From: a virus
Length of the DNA stretch: 20,746 nucleotides
Virus record (IMG/VR): IMGVR_UViG_3300037343_000176
Coordinates: 1 to 20,746 of that record
Reading direction: 5' to 3' (one strand)
Part shown: piece by piece, positions 12,733 to 17,965 of the stretch
How the letters are laid out: the number at the start of each line of letters is the position of its first letter
Position numbering within the stretch: the first letter of the stretch is position 1
Program-made: the position numbers and the translations under genes
The notes under the pieces: generated by a model
Told to the model about the DNA's origin: nothing
Database searches by the model: none
What the model saw: the letters and a program-made list of their open reading frames with translations, nothing else

Positions 12733-12918
12733 TTACCCCTTGTCTATCTGTAGTCGCTGTCCAAACCCCGTGCCGAGCTGGCCCGTGGTGTACTCCTCAA
12801 AACAAATCTCGCAAAGGTAAGCCCAAGGGCCGAACTTTGTTGCCGCGTCGTACTGTGCCACACCGCCGCAACCTATGTCGCATTGTGGGAAAGCCGTTAC
12901 TAGTGCCGTGTTAGGCAT
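12733..12918 (-). CDS. Small zinc-ribbon-like protein, 61 aa
   Basis: From ATG 12918 (GGGGAGG upstream). C13-x3-C17 and C36-x2-C39 (LCEICFEEY) give a four-cysteine zinc-finger pattern. The start overlaps the previous stop as TAATG. A longer frame to 12966 would lie inside the upstream gene. Confidence 0.72.
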   Translation of the reverse strand: MPNTALVTAFPQCDIGCGGVAQYDAATKFGPWAYLCEICFEEYTTGQLGTGFGQRLQIDKG

Positions 12919-13142
12919 TAGCCGACCTCCCCTGTCCACTCGTCTTCCGTGCCGCAAGTGGGGCAAGTGAAGTTGCCTGAGATTTCCCCGCCGTAAGCTT
13001 CGGCTTCAAACTCAAGCTCTTGCTCAACCTCGAACATTTTGCAATCGTGGTTGAAGCACAGTACGGTCTCGGTTACTTCTAGGTAAGCGTCAGGCCCCGC
13101 AATCTGGTACTCGTTGCCCGACACTCCTGATGGGTAATTCAT
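12918..13142 (-). CDS. Small zinc-ribbon-like acidic protein, 74 aa
   Basis: C29-x4-C34 and C60-x2-C63-G (CPTCG) in an acidic background. ATG 13142 overlaps the TGA of the preceding gene (ATGA) and has AGGAGGA as ribosome site. It is the middle gene of a four-gene operon (13270 to 12590), in which two of the four products are Cys-rich. Role unknown. Confidence 0.72.
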   Translation of the reverse strand: MNYPSGVSGNEYQIAGPDAYLEVTETVLCFNHDCKMFEVEQELEFEAEAYGGEISGNFTCPTCGTEDEWTGEVG

Positions 13143-13270
13143 TCCTCCTCCTTAGTGAAAACCATAATCGCGCCGCACTCGAAGAAAGCTTCGGTGACAC
13201 GGTCTATGTCCCAAGCGTCCACCAATACGGTGGCGGTCTTGAAATCTGAATAGGTGGCTATTATCTGCAT
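13139..13270 (-). CDS. Small hypothetical protein, 43 aa
   Basis: Begins MQIIATYSDFKTATVLVDAW; beta-alpha-like, ending VFTKEEE. I chose ATG 13270 because it follows a 28-base leader identical to that of the rightward gene at 830 and lies behind a good promoter (13298-13326). A longer frame to 13501 would cross that promoter and the gene upstream. Confidence 0.68.
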   Translation of the reverse strand: MQIIATYSDFKTATVLVDAWDIDRVTEAFFECGAIMVFTKEEE

Positions 13271-13297
13271 TTTGTTTCCCTTCGTCGTTGTGTTTCT

Positions 13298-13326
13298 ATT
13301 ATACAGACTTATCTGACATTTTGCAA
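13298..13326 (-). promoter_or_regulatory. Leftward promoter of the four-gene zinc-ribbon operon
   Basis: TTGCAA (13326-13321), 17-bp spacer, perfect TATAAT (13303-13298). The spacer has AATGTCAGATAAG, a diverged form of the motif. Confidence 0.8.
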
Positions 13327-13328
13327 GT

Positions 13329-13556
13329 TTAGTAGCAAGTGCCGCAAGTACAATGTGCTTTCTTGCCGCTCTTGCATCGGTCAGTAGCCTCGTGCCTCGG
13401 TGACATTCCGTATGCGTTGTAGGTGCAACCCTCGATGCCACACGCGGTGTAGTGGTAGGTCTGAACCTGTGCGCCACGGCATCGGGTGCAAGTTGTCTCA
13501 CAAGGCTCGCCCTCTTTGTAAAAGTAGCAAGGCTCGGTGATTAGTGTTGTCGTCAT
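13329..13556 (-). CDS. Cysteine-rich protein, 75 aa
   Basis: Ten cysteines (10, 19, 23, 26, 39, 44, 61, 69, 71, 74), including CxxxCxxC and CxCxxC groups, enough for two zinc sites. ATG 13556 follows GGGGTAAAAATG, i.e. the dispersed motif is its ribosome site. It overlaps no other gene and is probably cotranscribed with the 49-aa gene just upstream. Cysteine spacing resembles DnaJ/HypA-type zinc clusters, but no family is assigned. Confidence 0.7.
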   Translation of the reverse strand: MTTTLITEPCYFYKEGEPCETTCTRCRGAQVQTYHYTACGIEGCTYNAYGMSPRHEATDRCKSGKKAHCTCGTCY

Positions 13557-13564
13557 TTTTACCC

Positions 13565-13714
13565 CTACGCTTTCTTCTCGAAGATTACTGGGCCGACGAT
13601 ACGGTATCGCGTGCCCGTCCAGCTCAAGATGCCGATTGCATAATCCTCGGCCTCTTTCTTTGTAGCGAACTCGTAAGGAAGGAATTCCTTAGGTGTCTCG
13701 ATAACATAAACCAT
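13565..13714 (-). CDS. Small hypothetical protein, 49 aa
   Basis: Begins MVYVIETPKEFLPYEFATKK, continues ...EDYAIGILSW and ends GPVIFEKKA. ATG 13714 has AGGGGAACAAA. The TAG stop overlaps the ribosome site of the next gene (TAGGGGTAAAAATG). It looks like a compact beta-alpha-beta protein. It has a strong promoter, which supports it being real. Confidence 0.62.
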   Translation of the reverse strand: MVYVIETPKEFLPYEFATKKEAEDYAIGILSWTGTRYRIVGPVIFEKKA

Positions 13715-13759
13715 TTTGTTCCCCTGCCGTTCTAACAAGTTATTTACTTGTTGATGATT

Positions 13760-13789
13760 ATTCTAGTACCTTTCTGACATTGGTGTCAA
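13760..13789 (-). promoter_or_regulatory. Leftward promoter of the 49-aa gene
   Basis: TTGACA (13789-13784), 18-bp spacer, TAGAAT (13765-13760). The spacer has ATGTCAGAAAGG, a variant of the motif. AAAAAAACTTTC lies just upstream. Confidence 0.78.
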
Positions 13790-13850
13790 GCTTATTCTGA
13801 AAGTTTTTTTCGAGCCGTGCCGTGCTTCAAATTTTTACCTCACCCCAGAT

Positions 13851-13892
13851 AGAGAAACGGGGCACAACGGTTGCCCGCTGTACCCCGTGCTC
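13851..13892 (-). terminator. Leftward terminator with GCAA tetraloop
   Basis: Arms 13858-13871 and 13876-13889 enclose, in leftward RNA, a GCAA loop, followed by TTTCTC. It lies 13 bases after the 97-aa gene. A GGTAAAAATT copy (13830-13839) follows. Confidence 0.75.
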
Positions 13893-13904
13893 TGGTGTTG
13901 CTAG

Positions 13905-14198
13905 TTATGCATTCTGCGCCATTTTCTGTAAATCGCTAATCAACCAAGTGTTGCTTATTTCTTTGTAGTCCAGCTCTGTAATGAAAGTCTCCGTGTTGTT
14001 GTCGTCATCGTCAACCGAATAGCTAAGAAAAATCTTGCTTTCCCAGTCTTGAATAGAAACCAACTTTGTTTCGTCCCAGTCGAAGGTCGGGCAATAGATT
14101 TCTAAGTTGTCACGAACATACTCAATCATTGTTTCTTTAGTCTGGAACAGCTCTTCTTCTTCTAGAAGGTAGATGTCCTGGTGGAAGTACTTTTGCAT
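13905..14198 (-). CDS. Hypothetical acidic protein, 97 aa
   Basis: ATG 14198 with GAAAGAAAGAGGACACA. Acidic (LLEEEELF; SVDDDDNNTETF), with an alternating strand/helix look. Not recognised. Own promoter region near 14245-14275 and own terminator. Confidence 0.7.
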   Translation of the reverse strand: MQKYFHQDIYLLEEEELFQTKETMIEYVRDNLEIYCPTFDWDETKLVSIQDWESKIFLSYSVDDDDNNTETFITELDYKEISNTWLISDLQKMAQNA

Positions 14199-14244
14199 TG
14201 TGTCCTCTTTCTTTCGTTCGTTCGGATGGTGCGTAGGTACACGC

Positions 14245-14290
14245 TATCATAGTATCTTCCTGACCGCAAGTTCTTTCTGCAAAGTTTTTC
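14245..14290 (-). promoter_or_regulatory. Probable leftward promoter of the 97-aa gene
   Basis: A TATGAT -10 (14252-14247) with TCAGGAAG in the expected spacer place. The -35 is poor (GAACTT by spacing). AAAACTTTGC lies upstream as in other promoters. Confidence 0.5.
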
Positions 14291-14296
14291 GCGTCA

Positions 14297-14332
14297 AGAA
14301 AAAACCCCCAAGCTTTTAGGCGAGGGGGCTCT
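14297..14332 (-). terminator. Leftward terminator
   Basis: CCCCC/GGGGG stem (14305-14309 / 14324-14328) followed leftward by TTTTTTC. It lies after the 95-aa zinc-site gene. Confidence 0.7.
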
Positions 14333-14356
14333 TCGTACAGGCGTGCCGTTGCAAGA

Positions 14357-14644
14357 TTAGTCTGCTACTAACTCGCTAGCTGGCTTGCCCCTGATGCCCA
14401 TAACATTCAAGCTAATGCCTAGTCTCTGGAAAATCTGAATAGCGGTTTCTTGGGGGGTCTTGTATTCATTGAACTCTGCAAAAAGATTGTCTACTTCGTC
14501 TTTACACGTTGGGTGCCACGGGGCGCCCAATTCGTCGAACCATACTAGGTCGTCTTCCTTTCCCGCGTTGAGTGAGTCTTCGCTCTCGCAGGCCCTACAC
14601 ACTCGCTGCTCGTCTGAGAGCATTCTTATATGTTTTGATTGCAT
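14357..14644 (-). CDS. Small protein with CxxC...HxxC zinc site, 95 aa
   Basis: C16-x2-C19 (VCRACES) and H44-x2-C47 (WHPTC) give a LIM/treble-clef-like ligand set. The rest is helical (DNLFAEFNEYKTPQETAIQI). ATG 14644 has AAGGAAAAG. Promoter at 14689-14717. It is divergent from the rightward gene at 14828. Role unknown. Confidence 0.7.
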   Translation of the reverse strand: MQSKHIRMLSDEQRVCRACESEDSLNAGKEDDLVWFDELGAPWHPTCKDEVDNLFAEFNEYKTPQETAIQIFQRLGISLNVMGIRGKPASELVAD

Positions 14645-14688
14645 AATCTTTTCCTTTCTTATTTAAGCGTTGCGCTTGCAACAAATTT

Positions 14689-14717
14689 ATAATAAACAAC
14701 CTCCGTCAAAAAGTCAA
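14689..14717 (-). promoter_or_regulatory. Leftward promoter of the 95-aa gene
   Basis: TTGACT (14717-14712), 17-bp spacer, TATTAT (14694-14689). Three TTGAC copies lie in tandem (about 14726-14705), so the -35 choice could shift. The leader has a GTTGC/GCAAC hairpin. Confidence 0.65.
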
Positions 14718-14732
14718 GCCTGTCAAGCATCG

Positions 14733-14799
14733 GGTAAAAAGAAATGTTTAGAAAGTTTTTTGCAGGATAGTTGACAAAAGTGCAGGAAGATGTTATAGT
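14733..14799 (+). promoter_or_regulatory. Strong rightward promoter with spacer motif
   Basis: TTGACA 14771-14776, 17-bp spacer with GTGCAGGAAG (14780-14789), TATAGT 14794-14799. AAAGTTTTTTGCAGG lies upstream, and a + strand GGTAAAAA copy sits at 14733-14740, between the divergent promoters. Confidence 0.88.
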
Positions 14800-14827
14800 T
14801 GTATTACAGACACCAAGGAGGTGAAAA

Positions 14828-14992
14828 ATGGTAAAAGAATTTGTTGTGGCTTTCAGGGGAGAGTTGGATTCATTCTCTCCTAGATACTTTGACACCCTAG
14901 AAGAGGCGCAGGCCTTCTTCTCAATGGCGCAGGGGAAACTCGTCAACCCAGAGTTGGTTGAGCTAATGCGAGTAGTTCCGCTAGCCGCCTAG
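14828..14992 (+). CDS. Small hypothetical protein, 54 aa
   Basis: Begins MVKEFVVAFRGELDSFSPRY, continues through an acidic helix (LEEAQAFFSMAQ) and ends RVVPLAA. ATG 14828 has AAGGAGGTG, one of the best ribosome sites in the window. The best-matching promoter and a perfect terminator frame it. It is a single-gene unit built for high expression. Beta-alpha-like; no family recognised. Confidence 0.78.
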   Translation: MVKEFVVAFRGELDSFSPRYFDTLEEAQAFFSMAQGKLVNPELVELMRVVPLAA

Positions 14993-15000
14993 CAAGTCTG

Positions 15001-15033
15001 AATAGCCCCCGCTTCGGCGGGGGTTATTTTTTT
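15001..15033 (+). terminator. Strong rightward terminator
   Basis: Stem AATAGCCCCCGC/GCGGGGGTTATT with TTCG tetraloop and a long T-run. Confidence 0.92.
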
Positions 15034-15084
15034 GGTTAGGTATCGGTGGTCGGGGTTTTGTGCAGCGGCGGGCCCGTGAGGTAA

Positions 15085-15633
15085 AAGTTGTTTACAAGTC
15101 GTATAAATTAAAACGGGGATTTACACTTTTATCTCAAGTTTTGACAGCCCAGTACTGGCGCGGGTTGTGGGGCAGCAAAATGGCGGCTAGACCCGTTTTT
15201 TGTTTTTGCACCAATCCCCGTCTGGGTAAAAGTTATTCGCAAGTTCCTCGCCGCTACTCTCTTGGTCCAAAATTTTACCTCGGGTGATTTCTGGTTGCTG
15301 GGTCTGTACGTACGGGCCTGAAGTTGTTTGCAAGTTGAACCCGCCGCTGCAGGCCGCATGTTTCCGTTTAGTCGAAAAGTCTAAAGTTCTTTATAAGTTA
15401 GGTTGCCGTTAGTTGGCGGATTCAGATGCAGGCCGTCTGGAGGCCCGTAGATAGCGGGCAAGGAGCCGTACAGTCTTAGAGGTAAAACTGTACGGCACGG
15501 TCAGCGTAATGAATAATAGAAAAGCCTGTAGCTGGAGCTGAAGGTTGCAGATGCAAACAACTCCGCGCCGCTAAAGGGCGGCGGGCCTGTTGGCGGGTTT
15601 ACACAAGACTGGCTCCTTCAGATGCAAATAACT
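15085..15633. repeat. Iteron-like repeats AAGTTNTTTGCAAGTT
   Basis: Forward copies at 15085-15099, 15230-15245, 15321-15336 and 15384-15399. Two inverted, partly diverged copies (AGATGCAAAYAACT) at 15549-15562 and 15620-15633. The first two forward copies are fused to GGTAAAAGTT. Spacing is irregular. Confidence 0.65.
15465..15496. repeat. Perfect inverted repeat with GAGGTAAA in the loop
   Basis: GCCGTACAGT (15465-15474) and ACTGTACGGC (15487-15496). The loop CTTAGAGGTAAA contains the dispersed motif. No T-run follows on either side. Confidence 0.75.
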
Positions 15634-15665
15634 ATTAGCCGTCATCAGGCCGCTGCGGTTCCAAT

Positions 15666-15742
15666 CATAAAAAAAGAAGTTGAGCAGCTAGTTCACAGCC
15701 ACATCGCAATGACGTTAGCTGGCTTGCTCCTACTCAACCTCT
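15666..15742 (-). terminator. Structured leftward terminator
   Basis: In leftward RNA, GAGGTTGAG pairs with CTCAACTTC (one wobble) and, inside it, CAGCTA pairs with TAGCTG. The structure is followed by TTTTTTT-type sequence (15675-15669). It lies 85 bases past the last leftward gene. It has tRNA-like size but no T-arm. Confidence 0.55.
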
Positions 15743-15765
15743 CAAAAATAGTATAGCGGTTCCTC

Positions 15766-15828
15766 GCCGCTCGAGGTAAAATTTTACCTCCGCCTGAGTC
15801 AGGCCGCTCGAGGTAAAATTTTTACCTC
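15766..15828. repeat. Tandem palindromes carrying GAGGTAAAA in both orientations
   Basis: Two direct repeats (15766-15790 and 15803-15828), each GCCGCTC followed by a palindrome. The first, GAGGTAAAATTTTACCTC (15773-15790), is a perfect 18-bp palindrome. The second (15810-15828) has one extra T at its centre. It sits exactly at the stop codon of the 79-aa gene. Confidence 0.8.
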
Positions 15829-16066
15829 AGTAAAGAAAGATGCCACCGAACCGTCGGTGGTAGGCCTCAGAGATTGCTTGCCGTGCCTCAAGGGCATCGG
15901 TCAGGTCTGGGCCGTCATAGTCAGGCCGTTTGTTACCCTCGCCCGCTAAGGAGCCCAGTCCGTCAGTCTCAAGCTTCGAGCCGCACCTTGGGCATCCGTC
16001 GTGCCGCCAGAAGTCATAAACCTTGCCGCACCAAAAACAATCGCGGTAAAGCTCTGAGGCGGTCAT
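15827..16066 (-). CDS. Zinc-ribbon protein, 79 aa
   Basis: C10-x2-C13-G and C25-x2-C28-G (CFWCG...CPRCG), a classical zinc ribbon at the N-terminus, then an acidic linker and a helix (DALEARQAISEAYHRRFGG). ATG 16066 has GGAG. It is the last gene of the unit with the terminase-like gene. A hairpin GTAGCG/CGCTAC lies in the 44-base gap before it. Confidence 0.72.
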   Translation of the reverse strand: MTASELYRDCFWCGKVYDFWRHDGCPRCGSKLETDGLGSLAGEGNKRPDYDGPDLTDALEARQAISEAYHRRFGGIFLY

Positions 16067-16110
16067 CGGGTCTCCTTAGTAGCGAGCCGCTGGTGGCCGC
16101 TACAGCAAGA

Positions 16111-16293
16111 CTACTTCTTTCTGTCCTCATTCATTTGCCTAAGCTCAGCGGCTATTGCCTTGGCTTCATTGGCGCGGGCCGTCACCCGTATGTGCTCGTC
16201 TCGGGTTCTGGACAGGCCGATGTCCTCAGTGGTGCGGTCAGCGTGCCGCTCTGCGATAGCGAGTAGCTTCTCAACTAGGTCTATGTCGGCCAT
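16111..16293 (-). CDS. Small helical protein, 60 aa
   Basis: Highly charged, heptad-like helices (VEKLLAIAERHADRTTED; ARANEAKAIAAELRQMNED). ATG overlaps the stop of the terminase-like gene as TAATG. Could be a coiled-coil partner of the preceding protein; not recognised. Confidence 0.68.
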   Translation of the reverse strand: MADIDLVEKLLAIAERHADRTTEDIGLSRTRDEHIRVTARANEAKAIAAELRQMNEDRKK

Positions 16294-17306
16294 TACATTT
16301 CCTTCATTTCTTCTTCATCAAAGTCGGCTGCGGTCTGCTCGCCGTCTTCTTTATCGGAGGTAAAATTTTCTTCGGTTACTGCTTCTGTTTTTTCTTCGGC
16401 TTCTTTGTTGGGTTGTTCAGCGGCAGCGGCGGGAGAGGTCTCAACAACTTCTGCGTCAATGATGTCTTCTTGTTCCTGTGTCCTCGCCATACCTGAAGCC
16501 AAGCGGGCAAGCCGTTCTTGAACAATCTGCGCGGGTGAGCGTCCCTCGGATACTTCAACGTCAATGTTCAAGTCCATGCCTGCCCTCAGGCCTGCACGGT
16601 CAAGTATCTCCGTTGAAGCTTTCAGGCGGACTTGCTCAGACTCAGCGGATTCCATCATCTGCTCCAGTACATCAACTGCGTACGGTGCGGACTGGATTAG
16701 CTTACGGCGGGCCCGTTCGATATCCTCGCCTGGTTTGCGAACGGTGCGAAGGTGGATGCGGCACAGGCCGTCATCTTTGAGTCTTCCTGATGACCACAGC
16801 ATGCAACGGATACCATCAGACTTTATAATCTTGCAGCGGTGCGGTCTTACTGCTGGTGCTCGCTTCGCGGAAGTCGGGCCGCCTCTGTCTTGTTCCTCAA
16901 CCCACTTGCGGGTTGCGCCCACTACCCACGGCGGTGTGATTCGAGTAGCGGTTTCATCGACGAGTAAGTCCAGGCCGATTAAGTAGTCGGAGTTATTGTC
17001 ACGTGGGTCCACAAGGAGCGGCTTCTTATCCTGAATTGAAAGTAGTCGGCGCTCGCGAGCCATCTCAGGGGAGCGGGCCGATATCAGTCCCGTTGCTTGA
17101 CCCGTCTGTGAATAGACTGCGTCCCAGCTAAAGCTGTTGGACCTCAGTACTTGGCGGTTCTCGTAGCTGTCCTCAACCACGCCGCGCTCGTGCTCGAGCA
17201 GGCCGAGGGCTGAGAGGTCAGGCCGTAAGTCGATTGGTGTTTCTAGTGCGGGTTCGTTGTCAACTTCTTCTGGCTTGGGCTCGCTGCCAAGGTCAAGGGA
17301 GTTCAA
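16293..17306 (-). CDS. Terminase-small-subunit-like protein with Cys/His knuckle
   Basis: 337 aa. The N-terminal 150 residues are not recognised. At 157-187 a Cys/His knuckle (C158-x9-C168-x13-C182-x2-H185, ending LCRIHL) is followed by RRKLIQSAPYAVDVLEQMM and VRLKASTEILDRAGLRAGMD (227-245). From memory, this order of a CxxH knuckle followed by an 'ARxxL...A..ILDRAGL' helix pair is common in actinophage small terminase subunits, which bind DNA and recruit the packaging motor. The C-terminus is very acidic. The start is TTG 17306 in GAGG-TAAAAAT-TTG, a motif copy. No large terminase is in the window, so the call is tentative; a scaffold- or portal-associated role is possible. Confidence 0.5.
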   Translation of the reverse strand: MNSLDLGSEPKPEEVDNEPALETPIDLRPDLSALGLLEHERGVVEDSYENRQVLRSNSFSWDAVYSQTGQATGLISARSPEMARERRLLSIQDKKPLLVDPRDNNSDYLIGLDLLVDETATRITPPWVVGATRKWVEEQDRGGPTSAKRAPAVRPHRCKIIKSDGIRCMLWSSGRLKDDGLCRIHLRTVRKPGEDIERARRKLIQSAPYAVDVLEQMMESAESEQVRLKASTEILDRAGLRAGMDLNIDVEVSEGRSPAQIVQERLARLASGMARTQEQEDIIDAEVVETSPAAAAEQPNKEAEEKTEAVTEENFTSDKEDGEQTAADFDEEEMKEM

Positions 17307-17351
17307 ATTTTTACCTCGGCCATATTGTTCCTTAATTGTTATAAAGCTGAA

Positions 17352-17393
17352 AACGGCCCACCGTGAGAATTTTTACCCCCACCGCGGGCCGTT
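17352..17393 (-). terminator. Leftward terminator with GGTAAAAATT in the loop
   Basis: AACGGCCC (17352-17359) pairs with GGGCCGTT (17386-17393), followed leftward by TTTTC-like sequence. The loop contains the motif (17368-17377). It lies 12 bases after the holin stop. Confidence 0.75.
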
Positions 17394-17405
17394 CACAGAG
17401 CTAGG

Positions 17406-17726
17406 TTATTTCTTTGTTACTGGAGCTTTCTTCTTTGTTACTGGAGTTTTCTTGCCTGCCGCTGGCTTGGTCACTTCAACGATTACGGTCTCAGGCTTTG
17501 TGGTCTCGCCTGCAAGTGACGGGCCAGACTTCGAGCCGAGGTTCGCTGAACCCACGGAGCTGAGGATAGAGAGCACAGCTGCTGCTGCAGCGAGGCTCAA
17601 GCCCTGTGCCCAGTCCATGTCAAGCAGGCCGATTTGGTCCGTGCCGAACACAGCTAGGAGGGTCTGTACAAAAGTTTTTAGGGAGCGCTCGAGAGAGGCT
17701 TTCCAAAAATCAAGGTCGTATAACAT
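17406..17726 (-). CDS. r1t-type phage holin
   Basis: 106 aa. WKASLERSLKTFVQTLLAVF (8-27), then LLDMDWAQGLSLAAAAAVLS (34-53) and SVGSANLGSKSG match the r1t holin pattern common in actinophages: amphipathic or first membrane segment, D-W-x-x-x-L turn, Ala-rich second segment, then a polar tail. The tail is extended by Lys/Thr/Pro repeats (two KKTPVTKK/KKAPVTKK units). Holins form the membrane lesion that times lysis. It is unusual that it sits about 14 kb from the lytic transglycosylase, beside a terminase-like gene. ATG 17726 has AAGGAGAAAAC. Confidence 0.8.
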   Translation of the reverse strand: MLYDLDFWKASLERSLKTFVQTLLAVFGTDQIGLLDMDWAQGLSLAAAAAVLSILSSVGSANLGSKSGPSLAGETTKPETVIVEVTKPAAGKKTPVTKKKAPVTKK

Positions 17727-17965
17727 TTTTTGTTTTCTCCTTAAAGGTAGATTTTTACCTAATACCAGAATGGTACAGCAGGTTTGGAAAGTTTTTTGGC
17801 CAGTACGGAGACTGATTCAAGCCCTTTGGTAAACAACGGATAAAAATGCAGGAAGGCAAAAGCCCCCGCAATCCTTTTGATTACAGGGGTTTAGGTACTT
17901 TTGCTCGAGCTATCGGTAAGGTCGTGATTAGTCGAAAAAAAAACTGCTTTTCGGTGTGTTGGTTT
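17727..17965. other. Gap with leftward terminator and a lone GCAGGAAG motif
   Basis: Contains GGTAAAAA copies at 17752-17759 and 17963-17970, TGCAGGAAG on the + strand (17847-17855) without a matching -35, and a CCCC/GGGG hairpin (about 17862-17893) that in leftward RNA is followed by TTTTG, a likely terminator for the genes starting near 20223. I see no gene. Confidence 0.5.

Larger units (their letters stand above)
15034..15826. other. Repeat-rich non-coding region between convergent units
   Basis: About 790 bases without a convincing gene. It holds six copies of an AAGTTNTTTGCAAGTT-like repeat in two orientations, three CAGATGCA, several GGTAAAA copies (some palindromic), frequent CAGGCCG, a perfect hairpin at 15465-15496 and a structured stretch at 15676-15742. 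It lies beside a terminase-small-subunit-like gene. Candidates are a replication origin, a packaging site or an attachment site; I cannot decide between them. Confidence 0.6.

Noticed and set aside
13139-13501. 120-aa reading of the 43-aa gene
   Set aside because: The extension crosses a strong promoter (13298-13326) and the Cys-rich gene. ATG 13270 has the repeated leader.
15060-15287. 75-aa rightward frame in the non-coding region
   Set aside because: GTG start without a ribosome site, basic low-information sequence, overlaps iterons, and lies after a strong terminator with no promoter.
15676-15742. tRNA gene on the minus strand
   Set aside because: The outer stem is nine bases and there is no T-arm GTTCRA signature or proper anticodon arm; a terminator or structured RNA fits better.
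15085-15828. CRISPR array
   Set aside because: Repeats are short, irregularly spaced and in mixed orientation; there are no uniform spacers or cas genes.
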